A DNA stretch of 9,927 bases, from contig JAHIST010000067.1 in the NCBI GenBank assembly GCA_018818145.1, positions 1-9,927 on the forward strand. The letters run 5' to 3'. The notes beneath the pieces were generated by a model that had not been told where the DNA came from, ran no database searches, and saw only the letters and a program-made list of their open reading frames with translations. The stretch comes from Patescibacteria group bacterium. GTDB lineage: Bacteria; Patescibacteriota; Minisyncoccia; Portnoybacterales; GWB1-42-6. A program made the translations under genes and the position numbers. Shown here piece after piece: positions 1 to 5,155 of this stretch; the first letter of the stretch is position 1, and every line of letters starts with the position of its first letter.

Positions 1-152
1 GAAAATAGAATATATAACGATCGAGAGAAAGCAGCATCAGTGCCACCCTTATGGATATATGTGAGACATTGATCCAAAAAATGGAGGCCGGAATTAGCCC
101 GAAAGATCGCCCTCTTTGCTAAAATTTCATTCTCGTTTTTGTCTAAACCCAT
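1..152 (-). CDS. Unrecognised protein, N-terminal fragment running off the left edge
   Basis: An open frame starts at an ATG at 152-150 and stays open to the window edge, giving 50 residues beginning MGLDKNENEILAKRAIFR and continuing through a mixed polar and aromatic stretch (LHFLDQCLTYIHKGG). I do not recognise a family. Support is the uninterrupted frame, a plausible soluble, partly helical composition, the same strand as every other gene here, and an AT-rich leader like those of its neighbours. Against it: the frame is short, it uses some codons (AGG, CTA, TCG) that are uncommon in the neighbours, and two short plus-strand frames also reach the edge (23 and 20 residues). No Shine-Dalgarno is seen upstream of the ATG. 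A copy of the dispersed repeat lies about 54 nt upstream of the start. The real length and function need the sequence to the left. Confidence 0.45.
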   Translation of the reverse strand, partial: MGLDKNENEILAKRAIFRANSGLHFLDQCLTYIHKGGTDAAFSRSLYILF

Positions 153-206
153 ATTTATTTATTTTTTAAATCTTGCCGCCGAATTTCGTAATTTATTTTG
201 TATGGT

Positions 207-231
207 ACTATTCGCGCGAATTAGAGAATAC
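207..231. repeat. Dispersed intergenic repeat, short copy
   Basis: ACTATTCGCG followed directly by CGAATTAGAGAATAC. The same two blocks occur, in the same order and orientation, at 946-955 and 991-1005. In this copy they are contiguous and form the 12-bp perfect palindrome ATTCGCGCGAAT (210-221). Read on the minus strand it lies about 54 nt before the putative left-edge gene. The identity of all 25 positions to the split copy is visible directly; its role (operator, small mobile repeat or recombination scar) is not known. Confidence 0.75.
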
Positions 232-314
232 TTTTCTTTCTTTTTTCTTTATTTTACTCCTCCTTTTTCCTTCGCCCATTCGCGTAAAGCTACGGAATTC
301 CGAGGGCTCTTTTT

Positions 315-346
315 AACGGCTCAACGGCGCGCGTGGTTGAGCCGTT
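315..346 (-). terminator. Hairpin just downstream of the metallopeptidase gene, possible terminator
   Basis: AACGGCTCAAC (315-325) pairs perfectly with GTTGAGCCGTT (336-346), an 11-bp stem with a 10-nt GC-rich loop. It begins 15 nt after the TAA at 364-362, the expected place for a transcription end on the minus strand. On that strand the stem is followed by an A-run rather than a U-tract, so it is not a textbook factor-independent terminator; it could be a 3'-end stabiliser or a terminator of unusual type. Confidence 0.4.
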
Positions 347-361
347 TGGCTGTTTGGGGCC

Positions 362-928
362 TTATAAATTCAAAGCGCTGTTTTTTAGCTCTTTTTTAAT
401 CTTTGGCCATTGCGGAAGGGTTTTGGCCACCAGGCTCCAGAAGTTCCCGGAATGGTTAAGCTCTTTAAGATGGCAAAGTTCGTGCACAGTTATATAATCT
501 TGAAGTTTTTCTGGAAGAAACAGCATCTTGAAATTAAAATTCAGATTGCCGCTCCTGGAACAGCTTCCCCAGCGGGTTTTTTGATTTTTGATATTTATTT
601 TCTTGAATTTAAATCCGTAAAACTGGTTAAAATAAGCCACTTTTTCTTTTGCCAAAAATAATGCCCGGTCTTTATGCTTTAAATAATCTCTGCGGCCGAG
701 GCGCGCAATGGGCGCGTTTTTGAATTGCCTGAAAAAATTAATTTTTGATAATAGCCACTTGGTTTTTTCCTGAATAAATCTTTGGGCCGTTGTTTCCTGA
801 AAATTATGCGGCAGAGTGACAATAACCGACCCGTCGCAATACACCGCCAGCCGCATCCGCCGCGCCCTTTTGCTTTTGCAAAGAATATAATCAATTGGCT
901 TATCCTGCAAAATAATCTGTTTTTTCAT
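362..928 (-). CDS. YgjP-like zinc metallopeptidase (DUF45/M48-related)
   Basis: A 188-residue protein of the YgjP/DUF45 family (WLM/SprT-like zincins). The zinc site is visible as HELCH (residues 149-153), with a third ligand likely H159 in NHSGNFW (158-164), the family's usual H-x(5)-H-S-x-x-F-W arrangement. The conserved KTRWGSCS segment is at 117-124 and the N-terminal half contains the expected R-R-x-R-x-x-V and V-x-V-P-like strands (RMRLAVYCDG, VIVTLP). Length and order of motifs match an intact member; no signal peptide or membrane segment, so cytoplasmic. The physiological substrate of the family is not established. The start gives the normal N-terminus, with no Shine-Dalgarno. The gene is flanked on both sides by copies of one dispersed repeat (207-231 and 946-1005), and the preceding slipin gene is 106 nt away, so it may be separately expressed. 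Confidence 0.9.
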   Translation of the reverse strand: MKKQIILQDKPIDYILCKSKRARRMRLAVYCDGSVIVTLPHNFQETTAQRFIQEKTKWLLSKINFFRQFKNAPIARLGRRDYLKHKDRALFLAKEKVAYFNQFYGFKFKKINIKNQKTRWGSCSRSGNLNFNFKMLFLPEKLQDYITVHELCHLKELNHSGNFWSLVAKTLPQWPKIKKELKNSALNL

Positions 929-945
929 ATCCCAAAAGCTATAGA

Positions 946-1005
946 ACTATTCGCGCCTGCCCCGTAGTCAGCTTCGCTGTACTGCTGGGGCGAATTAGAG
1001 AATAC
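946..1005. repeat. Dispersed intergenic repeat, long copy with embedded hairpin
   Basis: The two blocks of the repeat at 207-231 occur here split: ACTATTCGCG at 946-955 and CGAATTAGAGAATAC at 991-1005, separated by 35 nt. The inserted stretch folds into a strong imperfect hairpin: GCCCC (959-963) with GGGGC (987-991), interrupted middle pairs, and CAGC/GCTG (969-972/976-979) closing a 3-nt loop. The outer ATTCGC (949-954) and GCGAAT (990-995) can extend the stem. It sits 17 nt before the metallopeptidase start on the minus strand, so it would be in that gene's leader RNA, or in its promoter region. There is no U-tract, so a simple terminator of the slipin gene is less likely. Confidence 0.75.
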
Positions 1006-1034
1006 ATTTATTTCTTTTTCCGTCAGCTCGACTA

Positions 1035-1772
1035 TTATTTTTTCTCAAAAGCCTTTAAAACTTCCAGCGGAACGGCAAAAACTATTGTATTTGACTGATC
1101 AGAGCTGACATCATTAATGGTGTTCAACGTGCGCAGATGCAAAGCGCCGGGGGAAGCCGAAAGTGTGGCCGCTGCTATAGCTAAATTTTTGGCCGCAATC
1201 ACTTCGCCTTCCGCTTTGATAATAACCGACCTCTTTTCCCGTTCGGCTTCGGCTTGCTTGCCGATTACTCTTTTCATCTCTTCGGGCAAAGTGACGTCTT
1301 TAAGCTCGACCGACTGCACTTCGATTCCCCAGGCGTCCGATGCCTTGTCAACGATCAGACGGATTCGCTCGGCAATTTGCTCGCGGCTTGACAAAAGCTC
1401 GTCCAAATTGACTTCGCCGACCATGTTTCTCATGGTCGTCTGCGCCAGCTGGGAAACCGCGTAGCGGAAATCCTCAACTTCAATTACCGCTTTTTCGGCG
1501 AATCTGACTTTGTAATAGATAACGGCGTTGACCCGCACCGAGATATTGTCTTTAGTGATCGCTTCCTGATCCGGCACGTCAACCGCCTTGGTTCGCATGT
1601 CAATTTTCTGATAGCTCTGAAAAATCGGCACCACGATTCTCCAGCCCGGCTCCATGATGCCGGTGTATTTGCCCAACGTAAATTTGACGCCTCTTTGGTA
1701 CTGGTTTATCTGCTTGATTGAAATCAGCAGAACAAAGAACAAAAACACTAAAACAATGTATATTTGTGACAT
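1035..1772 (-). CDS. Slipin/stomatin-like SPFH (band 7) membrane protein
   Basis: A 245-residue prokaryotic slipin. Residues 3-19 form a single N-terminal membrane segment, followed by the SPFH domain: QYQRGVKFTLGKY (24-36), EPGWRIVVPIFQSY (41-54), DVPDQEAITKDNISVRV (65-81) and YYKV (86-89), then RNMVGEVNLDELLSSRE (115-131) and WGIEVQSVELKDVTLPEEM (148-166), all typical of the family. The C-terminal part (about 168-204) is the Ala/Glu-rich helix that drives oligomerisation. These proteins form large membrane-bound cages and organise membrane microdomains and membrane-protein quality control. The usual partner NfeD/STOPP protease gene is not adjacent in this window. It ends in tandem stops TAA TAG. 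A candidate promoter in the 67-nt upstream gap suggests separate or additional transcription from the exporter operon before it. Confidence 0.92.
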   Translation of the reverse strand: MSQIYIVLVFLFFVLLISIKQINQYQRGVKFTLGKYTGIMEPGWRIVVPIFQSYQKIDMRTKAVDVPDQEAITKDNISVRVNAVIYYKVRFAEKAVIEVEDFRYAVSQLAQTTMRNMVGEVNLDELLSSREQIAERIRLIVDKASDAWGIEVQSVELKDVTLPEEMKRVIGKQAEAEREKRSVIIKAEGEVIAAKNLAIAAATLSASPGALHLRTLNTINDVSSDQSNTIVFAVPLEVLKAFEKK

Positions 1773-1805
1773 AGTTTTATATTAATAATTATGCTTTGTA
1801 TCCTC

Positions 1806-1834
1806 ATTCTACCTCTCTTTTTTCCTTTGGGCAA
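1806..1834 (-). promoter_or_regulatory. Candidate sigma-70-type promoter for the slipin gene
   Basis: On the minus strand TTGCCC (1834-1829) and TAGAAT (1811-1806) are separated by exactly 17 nt, and the -10 lies 33 nt before the slipin ATG at 1772. The leader is very AT-rich and has no Shine-Dalgarno. Match quality is moderate (4 of 6 and 5 of 6 to consensus); the position in the only sizeable gap before the slipin gene supports it. Confidence 0.4.
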
Positions 1835-1839
1835 TCTGG

Positions 1840-3099
1840 CTATTCATACCTCATCGCCTCTATCGGGCTTTTTTGGGACGCTTTTTTGGCGGGATAAACG
1901 CCAAAGGTGAGGCCGATAATGGTAGAGAGGGCAAAAGCGATAAAAATGGCGAGCCAGGAAATCGCCAGAGGCCAGTCGGGCAATCCCTGGGTCCGGATGA
2001 CCAAGCCGACCAGCAAAGAAACAATTATCCCCCACACTATTCCCGAAATGCCGCCCAGTCCCGTGATAATCAGGCTTTCTATTAAAAATTGCCAGAGAAT
2101 ATTTTTGCTGGTGGCGCCCAGCGATTTGCGCAAACCGATTTCGCGCGTCCGTTCGCTCACCGAAACAAGCATTATGTTCATGATGCCAATTCCTCCCACC
2201 AACAGCGAGATGGCGGCCAGAAATCCCAGAAGCAAATTTAAAATTATGCTGATCTGTTCAACGCGGCTTAAAATTTCCGCCATGGTAAAAATTTGGAAGT
2301 CGTCTTTATCAGGGCTGGAAATATTGTGGTTGCGCCGCAGCAGGCGGCTGACATCGGTTATCGCCCGGTTGATGTAACTAGGGTCTTTGACGTTTAGGTG
2401 GATTTCGGTCAGATAATCAATGCCTAAAATTTCTTTGAGCGTTGTTTCCACTGGTACATAGATGAAATCATTCATATCAATGCCAAAATTCATTCCGCCC
2501 TGCGGTTTAAAAATGCCGACTACTTTGAAATTTTGCCCTTTCATTTTTATATTTTGCCCCAAAGGATTAGTTCCGCCAAAAAGCTTTTCTGCCAAAGTAC
2601 TGCCCAAAACCGTCACGCGAGCCAGGCTTTCATTTTCAGTGTCGGTAAAAAATCTTCCCGTGCTTATTTTGGCGATTTTCATAATTTGCGGATAATCGGG
2701 GCTGCAGCCGTAAACCAACACCCGCCTTTCTTTATTGCCAAAAACCACCCACTCCTGGCCAATGGCCTGGCCGTTAACCGCTTCTATATAGGGAAATAAT
2801 TGCTTGTTTTTTAAATCTTTTACGTCTTTTGTTTTGAGAGTGGTAATTTTTATTCCCTCAACCATTGAAACAATTGATTGAGTTTGGTCGGCGCCGGGAA
2901 TTTTTACGGCAATATCCAAAATATTGGGGCCGAAGGCCTCAATTTGATTAGTGACCAGACCTTTTAGGCCTTGCCCCATTGAAAGGATAATCACCACCGC
3001 CGCCACGCCGATGACAATTCCCAGAATAGAAAAAAAAGCGCGCAATTTATTTGCTTTCAGAGCAATAATTGATTGTCTGGCAATGGTTAAAAAATCCAT
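1840..3099 (-). CDS. MacB/FtsX-family ABC transporter permease (second of two)
   Basis: A 419-residue permease of the MacB type without a fused ATPase. Layout: short cytoplasmic N-terminus, TM1 at about 21-41 (AFFSILGIVIGVAAVVIILS), a large extracytoplasmic MacB_PCD domain from about 42 to 283, TM2 at about 284-312, TM3 at 335-365 and TM4 at 378-402. The cytoplasmic loop after TM2 has the family hallmark ERTREIGLRKSLGA (316-329), which contacts the ATPase. The C-terminus YPAKKASQKSPIEAMRYE is the usual family ending. It starts 28 nt after the first permease gene and is the last gene of the exporter run; no Shine-Dalgarno. It is clearly paralogous to the permease at 3128-4360 but well diverged in the extracytoplasmic domain, so the two probably form a heterodimer. 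Substrate unknown; family members handle macrolides, antimicrobial peptides, lipoproteins or signals. Confidence 0.93.
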   Translation of the reverse strand: MDFLTIARQSIIALKANKLRAFFSILGIVIGVAAVVIILSMGQGLKGLVTNQIEAFGPNILDIAVKIPGADQTQSIVSMVEGIKITTLKTKDVKDLKNKQLFPYIEAVNGQAIGQEWVVFGNKERRVLVYGCSPDYPQIMKIAKISTGRFFTDTENESLARVTVLGSTLAEKLFGGTNPLGQNIKMKGQNFKVVGIFKPQGGMNFGIDMNDFIYVPVETTLKEILGIDYLTEIHLNVKDPSYINRAITDVSRLLRRNHNISSPDKDDFQIFTMAEILSRVEQISIILNLLLGFLAAISLLVGGIGIMNIMLVSVSERTREIGLRKSLGATSKNILWQFLIESLIITGLGGISGIVWGIIVSLLVGLVIRTQGLPDWPLAISWLAIFIAFALSTIIGLTFGVYPAKKASQKSPIEAMRYE

Positions 3100-3127
3100 A
3101 CCGGGTAGTGAAAATTCGACTTAATAA

Positions 3128-4360
3128 TTATTGGCGTCTTAGGGCGTCCATCGGGCTCAAGAGCGAGGCGCGATTAGCGGGCCAAAGTCCAAAAACCAAG
3201 CCAACGCTCACTGCCATTAAAGTTGACAAAAAAACAGCCAGGGGGGTAATAATAAATTTCCAGTCATAGCCGAAATAATTAACGCCCAGGGCTATGGCCG
3301 CAGAAATTAATATTCCCAAAATTATGCCAACCAGACCGCCCAGTAACGTCATGGCAGCGCTTTCAAGCAGAAACTGAAGTAAAATATCTTTGCGCTTGGC
3401 GCCCACAGCTTTGCGCAACCCTATTTCTTTGGTCCTTTCATTGACCGTGACAAACATGATATTCATAATTCCAATTCCGCCGACAATCAAAGAAATGGCG
3501 GCCACCGCCACCAAGAACGATTTGAGAGCTTGCGTGACTGTTCCTAAAATATCAAGGGCCTGTGCTGTGCTGCGAACCGAAAAATCATCTTTTGCAGGAT
3601 CTTTGATGCGATGGCGGAAGCGCAGAACTTGTTTTATCTGTTCTGTCGCCGGAGCAATATTTTCTTCCCGGTCAATTTTGGCTCTGATATAAGCCACATA
3701 GTCAATGCCCAGCATTATTTTTTGCGCCGTTTTCAGAGGAATATAAATTTGCTCGTCCTGGTTTTGCAGTCCGGAGGCGCCCCGCTCTTTCATCACTCCC
3801 ACGACCTTAAAAACGATTTGGTTGACTTTGATTTGCTTTTCTAATGGGTTTTCCTGGCCAAAAAGTTTTTTTGCCGCCTGGCTGCCCAAAACCGCCACCC
3901 GGGCCAAATTGTCCAGATCTTCTTGCTTGATAAAACGGCCGGCTGCAAACGCGGTGTCTTCAACTACGGGGTAATCGGGCGTCAGGCCGACATAATTGAA
4001 TTCGTAGGCTTCCTTTTGATAGCTGACAGTGCCGCGGCCGGTAATGTAAGAGCAGACAGCCAAAACATGCGGCAGTTTTTTTATGTCTAAAGCGTCTTCG
4101 TATTTAAGAGTGGTTATTTCAATGCCAAAAGCGGAGGAAGGCGGCCCTTGGTCGTCGGACGCGCCGGGCAAAATGCCGATCAAATTTGTTCCCATCGCTT
4201 TTACCTGCGCCAGCAGCAGGTCTTGGGCGCTGGCGCCAACCGACATAATGGAAATAACCGCCGCCACTCCGATAATAATTCCCAACATAGTCAAAAAAGA
4301 ACGGCTTTTGTTCAAAACCAGATTCCCCCAGATGTATTTTAGGGTGTTAGATAGCCGCAT
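3128..4360 (-). CDS. MacB/FtsX-family ABC transporter permease (first of two)
   Basis: A 410-residue MacB-type permease. TM1 at about 21-41 (SFLTMLGIIIGVAAVISIMS), extracytoplasmic MacB_PCD domain at about 42-277 including ARVAVLGSQAAKKLFG (153-168) and VFKVVGVMKERG (183-194), then TM2 at about 281-303, TM3 at 325-360 and TM4 at 369-393. The coupling-loop motif ERTKEIGLRKAVGA (308-321) and the C-terminal WPANRASLLSPMDALRRQ are family hallmarks. There is no ATP-binding domain; the ATPase is encoded separately just upstream. The 78-nt gap before the start holds two hairpins, unusual in this otherwise tightly packed run, and may tune permease output relative to the ATPase. Full-length; start chosen at the only ATG giving the normal family N-terminus; no Shine-Dalgarno. 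Confidence 0.93.
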   Translation of the reverse strand: MRLSNTLKYIWGNLVLNKSRSFLTMLGIIIGVAAVISIMSVGASAQDLLLAQVKAMGTNLIGILPGASDDQGPPSSAFGIEITTLKYEDALDIKKLPHVLAVCSYITGRGTVSYQKEAYEFNYVGLTPDYPVVEDTAFAAGRFIKQEDLDNLARVAVLGSQAAKKLFGQENPLEKQIKVNQIVFKVVGVMKERGASGLQNQDEQIYIPLKTAQKIMLGIDYVAYIRAKIDREENIAPATEQIKQVLRFRHRIKDPAKDDFSVRSTAQALDILGTVTQALKSFLVAVAAISLIVGGIGIMNIMFVTVNERTKEIGLRKAVGAKRKDILLQFLLESAAMTLLGGLVGIILGILISAAIALGVNYFGYDWKFIITPLAVFLSTLMAVSVGLVFGLWPANRASLLSPMDALRRQ

Positions 4361-4373
4361 GGGAAAAGAGAGT

Positions 4374-4393
4374 CCGCTAAATAGCGGGTTTTT
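4374..4393 (+). terminator. Hairpin plus T-run readable as a terminator on the plus strand
   Basis: CCGCT (4374-4378), a 4-nt loop and AGCGG (4383-4387) form a short stem, followed after one G by TTTTT (4389-4393). This has the form of a factor-independent terminator for plus-strand transcripts, although no plus-strand gene is seen. On the minus strand it becomes a small hairpin in the leader of the first permease gene. The short stem makes it uncertain. Confidence 0.3.
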
Positions 4394-4402
4394 AAATAAA
4401 TT

Positions 4403-4432
4403 TATCCCCGGCTGGCATTTGGCGCGGGGATA
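4403..4432 (-). promoter_or_regulatory. Intercistronic hairpin between ATPase and first permease gene
   Basis: TATCCCCG (4403-4410) pairs perfectly with CGGGGATA (4425-4432), an 8-bp stem with a 14-nt loop, beginning 6 nt after the ATPase stop codon on the minus strand. It is followed by an AT-rich stretch without a clean U-tract. Likely roles, by inference, are transcript stabilisation or partial attenuation setting ATPase-to-permease ratio. Confidence 0.4.
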
Positions 4433-4438
4433 GAATTT

Positions 4439-5155
4439 CTATTTTATCAATCCGTCTTTGGCGATGTGTCGGGCGGCCACTTGGTCGTCGGAAACAATTT
4501 GTCCGTCTTTCAGCGTTAAAATGCGCCGGGCGCATTCGGCAACATATTTTTCGTGAGTCACCATGACGATGGTGTGGCCCTCTTCGTTTAAATCCTGGAG
4601 AATTTCCATCACTTCCTGTCCCGATTTGCTGTCTAGGTTTCCGGTCGGCTCGTCAGCTAAAATTAAGCGCGGCTCGTTTATCAGCGCTCTGGCAATAGCC
4701 ACTCTTTGCTGTTCGCCGCCGGAAAGCTGGTTTGGCTGGTGGTTGGCGCGATGAGACAAATTTAATTTTTCTAAAATCTGCCGTGCGTTTTTTTCAAATG
4801 TTTTTTTGTCCAAACGAGGTCCGTAAATAGTCGGCAGCAAAACATTGTCCAAAACAGAAGTTCGTGCCAGAAGATTGTATGCCTGAAAGACAAAACCGAT
4901 TTTTCGGTTTCTTATTTCCGCCAGTTTGCTGTCAATGAATTGCTCGGCGTCTTCGCCGTCAAAAGAATATTTGCCGGAAGTCGCCTTGTCTAAAAACCCG
5001 ATAATGTGCATCAAGGTTGACTTGCCAGACCCCGAAGCTCCCATAATCGCCACAAACTCCCCTTCCTTGACTTCAAGAGCGACTCCGCGCAAAGCCGAGG
5101 TTATCAATCCCTCGTCAGCGTAGTCTTTGGTAATGTTTTCTAGTTTTATAAGCAT
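4439..5155 (-). CDS. ABC transporter ATPase, MacB/LolD type
   Basis: A 238-residue ATP-binding subunit with all catalytic motifs intact: Walker A GASGSGKST (39-47), Q-loop Q91 in FVFQAYNLLARTSVLDNV, signature LSGGEQQRVAIARAL (144-158), Walker B LILADEPTGNLD (164-175) and H-loop H201 in VMVTHE. The ADEPTGNLDS form and the QxxNLLxxxSVxDNV segment place it in the LolD/MacB/FtsE-like group that powers permeases of the type encoded next. It energises mechanotransmission by the two permeases rather than substrate passage through a classical channel (family knowledge). Its ATG directly abuts the TAA of the adaptor gene, with no intervening base, implying translational coupling. Short C-terminal tail (about 222-238) after the usual KDGQIV end. 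No Shine-Dalgarno. Confidence 0.96.
   Translation of the reverse strand: MLIKLENITKDYADEGLITSALRGVALEVKEGEFVAIMGASGSGKSTLMHIIGFLDKATSGKYSFDGEDAEQFIDSKLAEIRNRKIGFVFQAYNLLARTSVLDNVLLPTIYGPRLDKKTFEKNARQILEKLNLSHRANHQPNQLSGGEQQRVAIARALINEPRLILADEPTGNLDSKSGQEVMEILQDLNEEGHTIVMVTHEKYVAECARRILTLKDGQIVSDDQVAARHIAKDGLIK

Larger units (their letters stand above)
153..361. other. Non-coding stretch between the left-edge ORF and the metallopeptidase gene
   Basis: About 210 nt without a convincing gene. It holds one copy of a dispersed repeat (207-231), a long pyrimidine-rich tract on the plus strand (about 231-275), a strong but orphan Shine-Dalgarno-like AAGGAGGAG on the minus strand (265-257) with no start codon at a usable distance, the perfect palindrome CGGAATTCCG (293-302), and an 11-bp hairpin just after the metallopeptidase stop (315-346). 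A plus-strand frame that begins at a TTG near 139 and runs to 399 crosses all of these and the end of the neighbouring gene, has no family resemblance, and is judged spurious. Confidence 0.6.

Noticed and set aside
1..72. Two short plus-strand frames at the left edge (ends of possible convergent genes)
   Set aside because: Only 23 and 20 residues, no recognisable ending, and a longer minus-strand frame with a start codon covers the same bases.
139..399. Plus-strand 86-residue frame starting at a TTG
   Set aside because: It runs through the repeat, the pyrimidine tract and the hairpin and ends inside the metallopeptidase gene; composition follows low-complexity DNA and there is no family resemblance.
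959..991. Hairpin as the terminator of the slipin gene
   Set aside because: It lies 44 nt or more past the stop but has no U-tract on the minus strand and is part of a repeat; it is better described as a repeat-borne hairpin.
1117..1464. Plus-strand 115-residue frame opposite the slipin gene
   Set aside because: It is the antisense shadow of a strongly recognisable SPFH gene with no family features of its own.
1907..2377. Plus-strand 156-residue frame opposite the second permease
   Set aside because: Antisense shadow of a complete MacB-type permease; no start signal or family motif.
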